From Hellea sp. (lineage in GTDB: Bacteria; Pseudomonadota; Alphaproteobacteria; Caulobacterales; Maricaulaceae): a DNA stretch of 45,781 nucleotides. Numbering within the stretch: position 1 is the stretch's first letter; every line of letters starts with the position of its first letter. The notes below the pieces were generated by a model, which searched no databases, had not been told where the DNA came from, and was given only the letters and a program-made list of their open reading frames with translations. The stretch spans positions 155,577-201,357 of the forward strand of contig JABABK010000001.1 in assembly GCA_014238285.1 (NCBI GenBank). The letters are read 5' to 3'. This document shows, one piece after another, positions 17,644 to 25,219 of the stretch. The position numbers and the translations under genes were made by a program.

Positions 17644-18087
17644 ATGTCTGTTGCCATCAATGAAGACGATATCAAAAGAGTCGTTCACGCCTTTTACGCG
17701 GATGTTCGCAAGGACGAATTGCTCGCCCCGGTTTTTGCGACTAAAATTCAAGACGATGATTGGGATCGCCACATGGCCCATATCGCGGATTTCTGGTCGT
17801 CGATTTTTCTTAAGACCGGACGTTTCAAGGGCAACCCCATGATCAAACATGCGGCTTTACCGGGGATCACGCCGGAGCATTTCAACCGTTGGCTTTCACT
17901 CTTTAATCAAACCGCAGAGCGGGTTCTAAATCACGATCAAGCCCAAGCGTTTGACATCATGGCCCGACGCGTTGCAGAAAGCCTGCAAATGGGCCTAGCG
18001 TTTAATTTTGAAAAATCTGGACAGAGGGATCATCCGTTTAAGGCTTACGGTCTTCGGCGTTCACATGCAGGTCAAGAGGGAGATTAG
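17644..18087 (+). CDS. Group III truncated haemoglobin
   Basis: The protein has 147 residues. It matches the truncated globin fold of group III: INEDDIKRVVHAFYADVRKDELLAPVF, HIADFWSSIFLKTGRFKGNPMIKHAALPGI (the His in IKHAAL is the likely proximal ligand) and HFNRWLSLFNQTAE. Such globins bind O2/NO and are linked to NO or redox defence. It is the second gene after the NsrR-facing promoter, directly after the 55-residue membrane protein. A tail of about 20 residues after SLQMGLAF is basic and polar. Confidence 0.88.
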   Translation: MSVAINEDDIKRVVHAFYADVRKDELLAPVFATKIQDDDWDRHMAHIADFWSSIFLKTGRFKGNPMIKHAALPGITPEHFNRWLSLFNQTAERVLNHDQAQAFDIMARRVAESLQMGLAFNFEKSGQRDHPFKAYGLRRSHAGQEGD

Positions 18088-18096
18088 AGTTAGCCA

Positions 18097-18125
18097 CGCG
18101 CATTGATTATGCGCGAGGTGTTTCT
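18097..18125. terminator. Possible hairpin terminator between convergent globin and peroxidase genes
   Basis: CGCGCAT-TGATT-ATGCGCG gives a perfect 7-bp stem (18097-18103/18109-18115) with a 5-base loop. Only a short T-rich stretch follows. It lies between two convergent genes, where a shared terminator is expected. Confidence 0.4.
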
Positions 18126-18139
18126 ATGATTTAGACAGG

Positions 18140-20143
18140 TTACGGCGTCAGAAATACCTTGTCCTGGAGCTCGCTTCCGATGCCAGTATTGTCACGGATC
18201 ACCCGCGATAGGGTCGTGTTTCGAATACGGCTCATTTCATCCTGATTTAAATCATTTTGATACCAAAACCGATCACCGTCTCTAAAGGCTTCAAACTGAA
18301 AGATGTGTAGTTCTCGGAATAGTTCGCCAAGCTGAGACCCTTCAGTGCTCACGGCATCTTCGGCCAATCCGCCGACCCAAAGATCGATATCATCGACATT
18401 GGAATAAGTATCGGCGAGGGCGGCTTGGATATCTGTATCTGAAGAGATATCAGAAAAAGTTCCGGCGCGATCAAGCCCCATGACTTCTCGCATTGCATTA
18501 TAGGACGGAACCCCGTGATCGCGGCCGCGCTGGATATTTAGCGACGCTAGATCCAATCCACCAGACCCGGGTTCACCAAATAACATATTCCGAAGATCAT
18601 GATTGATCTTGGTGTCAATTTTTTGACTCGCTTGGGCCGCTAGCCCTCTCAGGACTGGATCAATACTGTCCTGCGTGGTCAGAATGGATGGCGCCGAAAA
18701 GAACGCTTCAAACAACCCGATATGACCAGCGGCAATCTCTGCGCCGGACGCATCCAATCGCTGTAATTGCTCATTCACCAAAGAGTGCCCATAGCGATAG
18801 GCTCCGACGGAAAACTCATTATACAGGCCGGGATTCACTGTAGGATCATATCCGTCATAGGTTGAGATGGCGGTAGGGCCGATCAGCACTGGCAGATATT
18901 CTTCAAACGTTATTTTCTGAATCTTAGCGATAACCAAACGGCGGGCGGCTTGAAAAACTTCTTCGCCCGTCGCCGACGGGAAATCATCCGTCAAAATCGC
19001 AGCAATACGGTTATGTTCTCTGACCCATAATGTGTGCATGGTGGCCAGGCCTAGCTGTTCATTGACCCGTACATCGCCGGCCAAGAACAGGGCTTCGTCC
19101 GCCACACCAAACGCATTGGCATTGGTTTGACCGCTGGTATTAAAAGGCAAGAGGTTGCCATCACTGGTCGCCAGAAGCGGACTATTTTCACTGACTCTGA
19201 GCGCCGCAGCTCTCTCGTCGTCAACGCCGTAGATCATACTGCCATCGATCCAGGCCGTAATCTCGTTTTCTTGTTCACGGGGGTCAGAGGCGCTGGTTCC
19301 GGAATCCGGATCAAAAAGCGCGCGGTTAAACAGAATGATTTCTTCGCCGGTACTATCGGGATCAAAATAAATATCCCCGGTTGGGACCGGGATGTCGGCA
19401 GATTCTTGCGCGCCGTCTGTGATGCCAATGTCATGATCAATGAATTGACCCCACTGCCATAGAAAGTCTGACGTGCCAAAAGAATTGGAATTGGCCGCAT
19501 CTTGGTCTTGGGCGACTAATTTATTGGAAACTTCGCGGGCGCTGGGCCTAGACTGCCCGGCGAGCGAGGAAATTAAATCCCCATAAGCTGCGTCGCCTAA
19601 TCTTGCTAGATGCGTAAAGCTAGCGCCCCATAGAGGATTATCGACATTATTGTTTGAGCCGTTATAATTTCGAACTTCCCGGCTATCTATCATGGGCCGA
19701 TTACCATTACGCCGCCCGCGGGCTCGATCACGGCGATCATCCGAATTTTCATTGATCCCTTGAGGGGAAGGGGCGCGATCTCGTATTGAAATGGTGACGT
19801 CATCAGAAACAATGTTCTGTCCATCACTCGCCGTTAGCCGCATTATAATCTGCGTATCGGCATTGGTTGATGGGGCCATGAAACGGGGATTGAGGTTCGT
19901 CTGAGAATTTAAATTGATCATGGGTCCAGAGACTTGTGACCATGAGAATGTGGCATTGCTGTCTTGGTCGGTAACCGACCCTTCTAATTGTACGGGTGAT
20001 CTTTCATCTGCTGTTTTTGAAGCGCCTGCATCGACTACGGGGGCTAAATTTATAGGCGCCGCCTGTTCATCATCGTCACCGCCGCAGGCGGCTAAAAGGG
20101 AACAAAGCGTGATTATTGAAATAAATTTTTGACTTGGTTTCAT
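18140..20143 (-). CDS. Lipoprotein haem peroxidase (animal/cyclooxygenase superfamily) with PKD-like domain
   Basis: The protein has 667 residues from the ATG at 20143 (AAAGG upstream; the TTG at 20158 is not needed). The lipobox LLAAC places a lipidated Cys at 20. Residues about 35-125 form an Ig/PKD-like domain (VVDAGASKTADERSPVQLEGSV, then TASDGQNIVSDDVTISI). The rest matches animal haem peroxidases: distal His/Asp in WGQFIDHDIGI, EHNRIAAIL, the proximal His in FSVGAYRYGHSLV, and SLNIQRGRDHGVPSYN. It would oxidise halides or organic donors with H2O2 at the cell surface or in the periplasm. No haem-delivery or partner gene is adjacent. Confidence 0.92.
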   Translation of the reverse strand: MKPSQKFISIITLCSLLAACGGDDDEQAAPINLAPVVDAGASKTADERSPVQLEGSVTDQDSNATFSWSQVSGPMINLNSQTNLNPRFMAPSTNADTQIIMRLTASDGQNIVSDDVTISIRDRAPSPQGINENSDDRRDRARGRRNGNRPMIDSREVRNYNGSNNNVDNPLWGASFTHLARLGDAAYGDLISSLAGQSRPSAREVSNKLVAQDQDAANSNSFGTSDFLWQWGQFIDHDIGITDGAQESADIPVPTGDIYFDPDSTGEEIILFNRALFDPDSGTSASDPREQENEITAWIDGSMIYGVDDERAAALRVSENSPLLATSDGNLLPFNTSGQTNANAFGVADEALFLAGDVRVNEQLGLATMHTLWVREHNRIAAILTDDFPSATGEEVFQAARRLVIAKIQKITFEEYLPVLIGPTAISTYDGYDPTVNPGLYNEFSVGAYRYGHSLVNEQLQRLDASGAEIAAGHIGLFEAFFSAPSILTTQDSIDPVLRGLAAQASQKIDTKINHDLRNMLFGEPGSGGLDLASLNIQRGRDHGVPSYNAMREVMGLDRAGTFSDISSDTDIQAALADTYSNVDDIDLWVGGLAEDAVSTEGSQLGELFRELHIFQFEAFRDGDRFWYQNDLNQDEMSRIRNTTLSRVIRDNTGIGSELQDKVFLTP

Positions 20144-20268
20144 AACATTACCTTTCAATCCTCCCGGAAAAAGGTTTTGTTAAAACAGGTCTAGGGACAA
20201 GTTAAACTTTGTCGCAAATTGTATCGGATGCCTGTCCAGAATGTAATGAACTGTTTGGCTCAGGGCCT

Positions 20269-20769
20269 TTAAGCGCAGCTATCCTTGGCCTTTTTGAGGG
20301 CCGCGGTTATGCCCTTGAGAGAGAAACTGTAATTGACTCTCGTGCCGCGCGCCGAGACAGCATCGACACGCATGGTCGAGCCTGCGCGCATCTTTCCAAG
20401 GAGATCTCGCTCATCGTTACCATCAGCGACAAAAGCTTCGTTCTGGGAAACATACATCGGGAAGCTCGTGCTCCCGACTCTAATCTTGGGCGGGCTACCG
20501 GCTTGCAGGGAAAAGTCGGCCATAAAGCTAGGCTGCTCGCTGGCAGCGCCTGATTTCCAATTGGCGACCAGAAAATAGATGTCACCATGCTTCACATTAG
20601 AGGGTGATTTCGTGGCGGCTTTCGACAGAACATAACAAAGCTGCTCCGCCCCTTCATAGCGCGTAAACACAGACCAATCGCCATAACTGCCTTGGAGTTT
20701 AGGGCTGGCCTGAGCTGTGCTCGCAATAGAAAGAGCTGTTAGAGCTAAAAGTGATCGGGCGAAGCGCAT
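20269..20769 (-). CDS. IalB family (invasion associated locus B) periplasmic protein
   Basis: The protein has 166 residues with a clear Sec signal peptide (MRFARSLLALTALSIASTAQA). The domain starts GSYGDWSVFTRYEGAEQLCYVLSKA, as in IalB proteins, and ends FSLKGITAALKKAKDSCA, the usual family C-terminus. Two Cys (in LCYV and the last residues) could form the conserved disulfide. The family was named in Bartonella but is widespread in non-pathogenic alphaproteobacteria; its molecular job is not settled. It is transcribed alone, toward the peroxidase start. Confidence 0.85.
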   Translation of the reverse strand: MRFARSLLALTALSIASTAQASPKLQGSYGDWSVFTRYEGAEQLCYVLSKAATKSPSNVKHGDIYFLVANWKSGAASEQPSFMADFSLQAGSPPKIRVGSTSFPMYVSQNEAFVADGNDERDLLGKMRAGSTMRVDAVSARGTRVNYSFSLKGITAALKKAKDSCA

Positions 20770-20940
20770 AATTAAGGTCTCGTTGATTTAAGCCTCTATA
20801 GCGCCCCAACAGGGTTAAAGTCTCGTTAATCTACAGTTGATTTGCAGGAAAATTATCAGACATATCCGCTTTTTACACCTTTTACGCCTTTTAGATAATA
20901 TCCAAAAGTCGACATGCATCGAAAGGCAATTATTCAACTA

Positions 20941-21891
20941 TTAGCGGACAATAAGAACGCTACTCACTCCTGGTATCGTTTCTTCTCTCTTGAGCCAGGT
21001 AGACCCAGCATCTGAAGAAACAAACACTTCCCCACCAGCCGAAACAAGCGCCATGTCGTTAGCATCAGAGGCGATACAGGCTGTATCTGCGATTCCGCTA
21101 AGCCAATTCGGTAGACCTGAACCGACTTTTTCCAGGGTGAGATTGCTTGGCTTTACGCTACGACGGTAAACTGCGCCATTTTCGGAGAAGTGACTCTCCG
21201 AGGCTGCAACGAAAATATGTTCTGCTGTAATAGCAACTGCTGAACAATATGAGGCCTGTAGTCCAGCAGTGTGGATGTTCCATGAGATACCGCCATCGTG
21301 ACTTACGGCTATGCCAAAAGCGGTTGCGGCGACCACAAGGCTCGCATCGTAGGGACTTACGCGGACTTCATGCGCGTCTAAATTCACGTCGATTGTTGGG
21401 GCCCACGTTAAACCACTATTATCAGAGCGCGGTATTCCGCCGACATGGACGTTTGCGAAAAGACACCCATTCGCAGCGCCGCTCATCGACCTTATGCCAA
21501 GTGGTGGTCCGACTTCTTTGCCGTTGATAACCGCCGTACCAGCCAACCAAGTATCTCTACCGTCAATCGAATCAAAATTGTCAATCTGAGTTAATTCGCC
21601 AGATTCATTGAGAAGGAGCACGCGAGCGTCGTCAGTTCCGACGTAGACCTTGTCGTTTACAGCAAAGGTAACGGATAACTCATAGTCGCTGGATGCAATG
21701 AGGTTCCATTGGCCAGAAGGTTTACGCTGATACAGGTGGTGATTATCTACGGATGCAAGCGCCCCTCCGTCTCCATCATACGACAAACCACGGACTCTAC
21801 CGTTGGGTAGCTCGTGCACCAGATCATTGCCATCTAGAACAAACAGTCCATTGTTCCAGGTAGATGCTATGATTTTTGGGATCGAAGCCAT
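20941..21891 (-). CDS. BNR-repeat/beta-propeller protein of unknown function
   Basis: The protein has 316 residues. Repeated blades carry Asp-box-like motifs: SDNSGLTWAP, SHDGGISWNI and SSDAGSTWLK, as in sialidase/BNR and YCF48-like propellers. The start IIASTWNNGLFVLDG and the phrases VSPYDASLVVAATAFGIAV fit a WD/Kelch-like six- or seven-bladed fold. No signal peptide is visible, so it would be cytosolic unless the start is further upstream. No sialidase catalytic residues are evident. It is flanked by non-coding stretches of 171 and 344 bases and appears monocistronic. Confidence 0.65.
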   Translation of the reverse strand: MASIPKIIASTWNNGLFVLDGNDLVHELPNGRVRGLSYDGDGGALASVDNHHLYQRKPSGQWNLIASSDYELSVTFAVNDKVYVGTDDARVLLLNESGELTQIDNFDSIDGRDTWLAGTAVINGKEVGPPLGIRSMSGAANGCLFANVHVGGIPRSDNSGLTWAPTIDVNLDAHEVRVSPYDASLVVAATAFGIAVSHDGGISWNIHTAGLQASYCSAVAITAEHIFVAASESHFSENGAVYRRSVKPSNLTLEKVGSGLPNWLSGIADTACIASDANDMALVSAGGEVFVSSDAGSTWLKREETIPGVSSVLIVR

Positions 21892-22235
21892 TGACGCAGG
21901 TTACCACATATCTCTTTCTATGACCACTCATGCGACGATGCTAACGAATGGTAGCTAATCACTAGAAGCGGTCGTAGCGCTTCAGTTTATGAGTGTTTTA
22001 AGTCGCTCAGTAATGTCCGCTTTTGCCCCAAAGTGGACATTTCATTTTAGCAGTTTTGATAGTTCGAAAACAGTCCAACAACCCATTTGGCGCGAAATTT
22101 GCACCTTTAACTCTCCAAAAGCAATTTGCATTGGATTGACACAAAAATTGGGCAAAGTTCGCCCATTTTCTGAGGCCTTCCTCAATAAAATAAATGCAAA
22201 ATGCTCTCTAGGCCATGAACCAAATGGAGACAGTA
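21892..22235. other. Intergenic region, no gene seen; contains one palindromic repeat
   Basis: This 344-base gap lies between the propeller start (minus) and the PilZ start (plus), so it should hold two divergent promoters. I see no convincing gene; the 85-codon frame at 21989 runs through the palindrome and reads as low-quality coding sequence. The palindrome at 22012-22041 is the only clear structure. Confidence 0.5.
22012..22041. repeat. Palindromic repeat AATGTCC...GGACATT
   Basis: Perfect 7-base arms AATGTCC (22012-22018) and GGACATT (22035-22041) surround 16 bases, and the inner GC-TTTTG/CCAAAG-T adds partial pairing. I recall similar AATGTCCGCTTT...GCGGACATT palindromes in intergenic alphaproteobacterial DNA (not checked). 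Only one copy is present in this window. Confidence 0.45.
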
Positions 22236-22517
22236 ATGTCAGATGAATTCGAGCCGAAAGTATCGGATCGCCGCATTGGAAATCGTAGAGCCCGGTCGCG
22301 AGTGCGATCTTTCAAGATGGCTAAGATTATGTTTGATGAAGACAAATCGATCTATGACGCTATTTTAAAGAATGTTTCCGCTTACGGCGCGACGCTTAAT
22401 GTGGCGTCGACTGAGAGCTTACCCGATATTTTCAAATTGATGATTGTCCACGATAATATAACGGTTCCGTGTCAGGTGAAGTGGCGTCGTTCGGACAGTA
22501 TAGGCGTGGCGTTTTAA
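22236..22517 (+). CDS. PilZ domain protein
   Basis: The protein has 93 residues from the ATG at 22236, with GGAGA five bases upstream (a second ATG at 22215 adds seven residues). A single PilZ-like domain is visible: RRARSRVRSFKMAKIMF, then NVSAYGATLNV and CQVKWRRSDSIGVAF. The Arg-rich start and the NxSxxGA motif are the c-di-GMP binding signature of PilZ. The Arg motif is not the textbook RxxxR-to-(D/N)xSxxG pattern in every position, so c-di-GMP binding is likely rather than certain. The stand-alone domain would act as a signalling adaptor. Confidence 0.8.
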   Translation: MSDEFEPKVSDRRIGNRRARSRVRSFKMAKIMFDEDKSIYDAILKNVSAYGATLNVASTESLPDIFKLMIVHDNITVPCQVKWRRSDSIGVAF

Positions 22518-22521
22518 TTTC

Positions 22522-22598
22522 ACCGTTCATACTGGACTTGATCCAGTATCTTTCCAAAACTACGCACGAGATCCTGGATCAAGTCCAGGATGCACGGT
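22522..22598. repeat. Inverted pair of palindromes (REPIN-like unit)
   Basis: Two 29-base arms (22522-22550 and 22570-22598) are inverted copies with about four differences, 19 bases apart. Each arm is itself a palindrome: ACTGGA-CTTGA-TCCAGT in the left and CCTGGA-TCAAG-TCCAGG in the right. It lies between the convergent PilZ and MoeB/ThiF genes. The CTGGACTTGATCCAG core is one I recall as a widespread alphaproteobacterial repeat. Confidence 0.75.
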
Positions 22599-22605
22599 TT
22601 GGGAG

Positions 22606-23355
22606 TCAGGGTTCGCTGCCACTACAAGCCGGACACCCAGGATCCTTTGCTAGGGTCACGGTTCGGCTTTCGGCTTTAAGGCCGTCAAATATCCAGAGGC
22701 GACCTGATAGAGTCTCGCCGGCTCCCGTTATTAATTTAATGGTTTCGAGCGCCATCATAGAACCGACTATTCCCGCTAAAGCCCCAACCACGCCGACTTC
22801 GGAACAGGTCTCGGCGCTCGGCGGTATATTAGGCACGAGGCAGCGATAACACGGCTCGTTTTCCTTGCTTGAAAAAACACTGACCTGTCCATCAAACCTG
22901 CCAAGCGCGCCTGAGACTAAAGGTGTTTTAAGTTTAAGGGCCGCGTCATTAATAGCGAAACGTGTCTCGAAACTATCAGTTCCGTCCAGGATAACATCAT
23001 GACCTGATAAAAGCTCAAGCGCATTTGCCGGGGTTAGACGCGTGGTATGAGCCGTGACGGATACGTCAGGATTAAGGTCCTTTAGGGTGTCGGCCATGAC
23101 GATGGATTTTCCCATGCCAATATCTGTGTGCACAAATTGCACCTGTCTTTGAAGATTGGACGCCTCAACCAGGTCATGATCAATCAGCGTGATATTCCCG
23201 GCCCCTGCGGCCGCCAGGTAAAGCCCGGTCGGGCCGCCAAGGCCTCCCGCGCCGATGATGGCGACTTTTGACGTCAGCAAAGCATGCTGCCCCGCGCCGC
23301 CAATTTCTTTGAGGACCAAGTGCCTAGCATATCGTTTGAGATCATCGGGTGTCAT
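22606..23355 (-). CDS. moeB: MoeB/ThiF family adenylyltransferase
   Basis: The protein has 249 residues. ATP-binding GAGGLGG near residue 36, the acidic segment LIDHDLVEASNLQRQ, and DGTDSFETRFAIND are the E1-like signature. Zinc ligands appear as CYRC near 170 and CPAC at the C-terminus. The enzyme adenylates the C-terminal Gly-Gly of a sulfur carrier (MoaD for molybdopterin or ThiS for thiamin). No rhodanese domain is fused. No moa or thi gene is adjacent, so MoeB versus ThiF cannot be decided from context; the symbol is tentative. Confidence 0.88.
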   Translation of the reverse strand: MTPDDLKRYARHLVLKEIGGAGQHALLTSKVAIIGAGGLGGPTGLYLAAAGAGNITLIDHDLVEASNLQRQVQFVHTDIGMGKSIVMADTLKDLNPDVSVTAHTTRLTPANALELLSGHDVILDGTDSFETRFAINDAALKLKTPLVSGALGRFDGQVSVFSSKENEPCYRCLVPNIPPSAETCSEVGVVGALAGIVGSMMALETIKLITGAGETLSGRLWIFDGLKAESRTVTLAKDPGCPACSGSEP

Positions 23356-23438
23356 AAAGGCTACTTATCGGAATTTTACACTTATTGAAATGCATTGATT
23401 CAATCCAATTCAGTACATTCATAGTTAATGGCACCTTA

Positions 23439-23469
23439 ATTGCTCCGCTCTGTCTCAAGACGGAGCAAT
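23439..23469 (+). promoter_or_regulatory. Hairpin that covers the ribosome binding site of the zinc-protease gene
   Basis: ATTGCTCCG (23439-23447) and CGGAGCAAT (23461-23469) form a perfect 9-bp stem with a 13-base loop. The downstream arm contains GGAG (23462-23465), the best Shine-Dalgarno for the ATG at 23473. When folded, the site would be blocked. No T run follows, so a terminator is unlikely. Confidence 0.5.
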
Positions 23470-23472
23470 GCC

Positions 23473-25137
23473 ATGCAGGTTGTAAAATTATTGATGGGTT
23501 TATGTATCGCGGCCGCGCTTGCTTCTTGCGGCGGCGGCGGGGGGAGCACGGCTGCGCCTACGCCCACAGGGACAACGCCGCCGCCAACGACGACTACGCC
23601 GCCCGCGCCCATTTCTAAGGTCACGCTGAGCGGTCAAATCACCTATGATTTTGTGCCTCATAAACAGCAAAGCATGGGGCTTAATTATAATAATATTTCC
23701 AAACAACCGGCCAGGGGCATTGTTGTCGTTCTATTAGATGCAAGCGATAAAGTTCTACAGCAATCGATCAGCAACGATCAGGGAAATTATAGTTTTTCCA
23801 TTGATGCCAATACAGATGTTAAGCTTCAGGCGCGCGCTCACCTACTCGCAACCGACCAAAACAAATGGGATGTTAAAGTCACCGACAATACACTCGGTAA
23901 TGCGTTATACGTTATGGAAGGGTCTTTGACCTCTTCCGGTAGTAGTGCCTCCCAAACTCGCAATCTACATGCTGCGTCAGGCTGGAAAGACACGTCTTAT
24001 ACCAGTAGCCGGGTTGCTGCGCCCTTTGCTGTCCTTAGCCCTGTCTATGACGCTATTATGGCCGTGGAGGCTATTGATAAAACGGCCACATTCCCGCCGC
24101 TCGAATATCGTTGGAGCCCAGAGAACAAACCTATGATCGGCGATAAATCACTCGGGCAAATCGGAACCTCTGGTTTTTATAAAAACGAAAATGTGGTCTA
24201 TCTTCTTGGCGATGCTGGGCGGGATACGGATGAGTATGATCCCCATGTGATTATCCATGAATGGGGTCATTATTTTGAGCATAATCTTTCGCGCATGGAT
24301 TCAATGGGCGGGCTTCACAGTTTGAGTGACAAGCTCGATCCGCGTCTCGCCTTTAGCGAAGGGTGGGGCAATGCTTTGGCGGCCATGATAACGGGCGATC
24401 CAAATTACAAAGACAGCTCCGGCGAAGGTCAGTCTGCTGGTTTTTCAATCGATTTTGAAAAGATTGCGCCAGCAAGAGCAGGGTGGTTTAATGAAGGCTC
24501 TGTCGCGGCCATTATCTATGACGTGTTTGATAGCCATGATGATGGCAATGACCGTATCAGCGCTGGCTTCGGACCGGTTTACAAATCCATGACCCATGAA
24601 AATATGTCAGGGTCTGACGTGTTCACAACTATTTTTGCGTTCTCTGATATTTTGATAGGACAGGCCGGGATTAATCCTACTGACTATAACCTTCTACTAT
24701 CCGAGCAATCCATATTCTCTAGCAACGCTCTCGGTACGGGGGAGAATAATAGCGGCGCGATCGCGTCGGCTCTGCCCGTCTATAAAGAAGCCAAACTCAG
24801 CGGTGCGCCCATAGAAGTCTGCTCGGTCGATGATGCCGGTAATTACAATAAACTTGGAAACCGCGAGTTGATCTTTTTGAACATCGAAGAAACGGGCAGC
24901 TTTACACTTTCCATGATTTTGAAAACTGAAGGTGTAGAGCGAGATCCTGATTTTAATATCTGGCAAAACGGCGTGCTAATTGAAGAAATATCCACATCAA
25001 CTAAAAATCAAGAAGTCTATCAACGCACATTAAAAGCTGGAACCTATGTGATCGAAGCTTATGATTTTTACAATATCAACGGCGTGTCTGACAAACGCGG
25101 CGACGCCTGTTTTGAGTTTACCATTAGCTCCACCTAA
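23473..25137 (+). CDS. Lipoprotein zinc metalloprotease-like protein
   Basis: The protein has 554 residues from the ATG at 23473. The lipobox ALASC gives a lipidated Cys19, followed by a Gly run and a Thr/Pro-rich linker. Residues about 50-150 look like a carboxypeptidase-regulatory/Ig-type beta domain (GIVVVLLDASDKVLQQSISNDQGNYSFSI). The zinc motif HEWGH starts at His262, and Glu296 in FSEGWGNALA is a candidate third ligand (gluzincin spacing of 30). A C-terminal beta domain ends with a Cys pair (EVCSVDD, DACFEF). I do not recognise a named peptidase family. The frame opens with TTG at 23440, which lies in the hairpin and is not the likely start. Confidence 0.75.
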   Translation: MQVVKLLMGLCIAAALASCGGGGGSTAAPTPTGTTPPPTTTTPPAPISKVTLSGQITYDFVPHKQQSMGLNYNNISKQPARGIVVVLLDASDKVLQQSISNDQGNYSFSIDANTDVKLQARAHLLATDQNKWDVKVTDNTLGNALYVMEGSLTSSGSSASQTRNLHAASGWKDTSYTSSRVAAPFAVLSPVYDAIMAVEAIDKTATFPPLEYRWSPENKPMIGDKSLGQIGTSGFYKNENVVYLLGDAGRDTDEYDPHVIIHEWGHYFEHNLSRMDSMGGLHSLSDKLDPRLAFSEGWGNALAAMITGDPNYKDSSGEGQSAGFSIDFEKIAPARAGWFNEGSVAAIIYDVFDSHDDGNDRISAGFGPVYKSMTHENMSGSDVFTTIFAFSDILIGQAGINPTDYNLLLSEQSIFSSNALGTGENNSGAIASALPVYKEAKLSGAPIEVCSVDDAGNYNKLGNRELIFLNIEETGSFTLSMILKTEGVERDPDFNIWQNGVLIEEISTSTKNQEVYQRTLKAGTYVIEAYDFYNINGVSDKRGDACFEFTISST

Positions 25138-25219
25138 TAAGTCGGATATAGACGGTTTATTCTCTCAAAATGTCGGGATTGTTATTGTGGGCGAGCCTCT
25201 TTTGAGCCTAGGGTAGGGG

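Noticed and set aside
21989-22246. 85-codon frame before the PilZ gene
   Set aside because: It translates through an intergenic palindrome and overlaps the PilZ start; composition looks non-coding.
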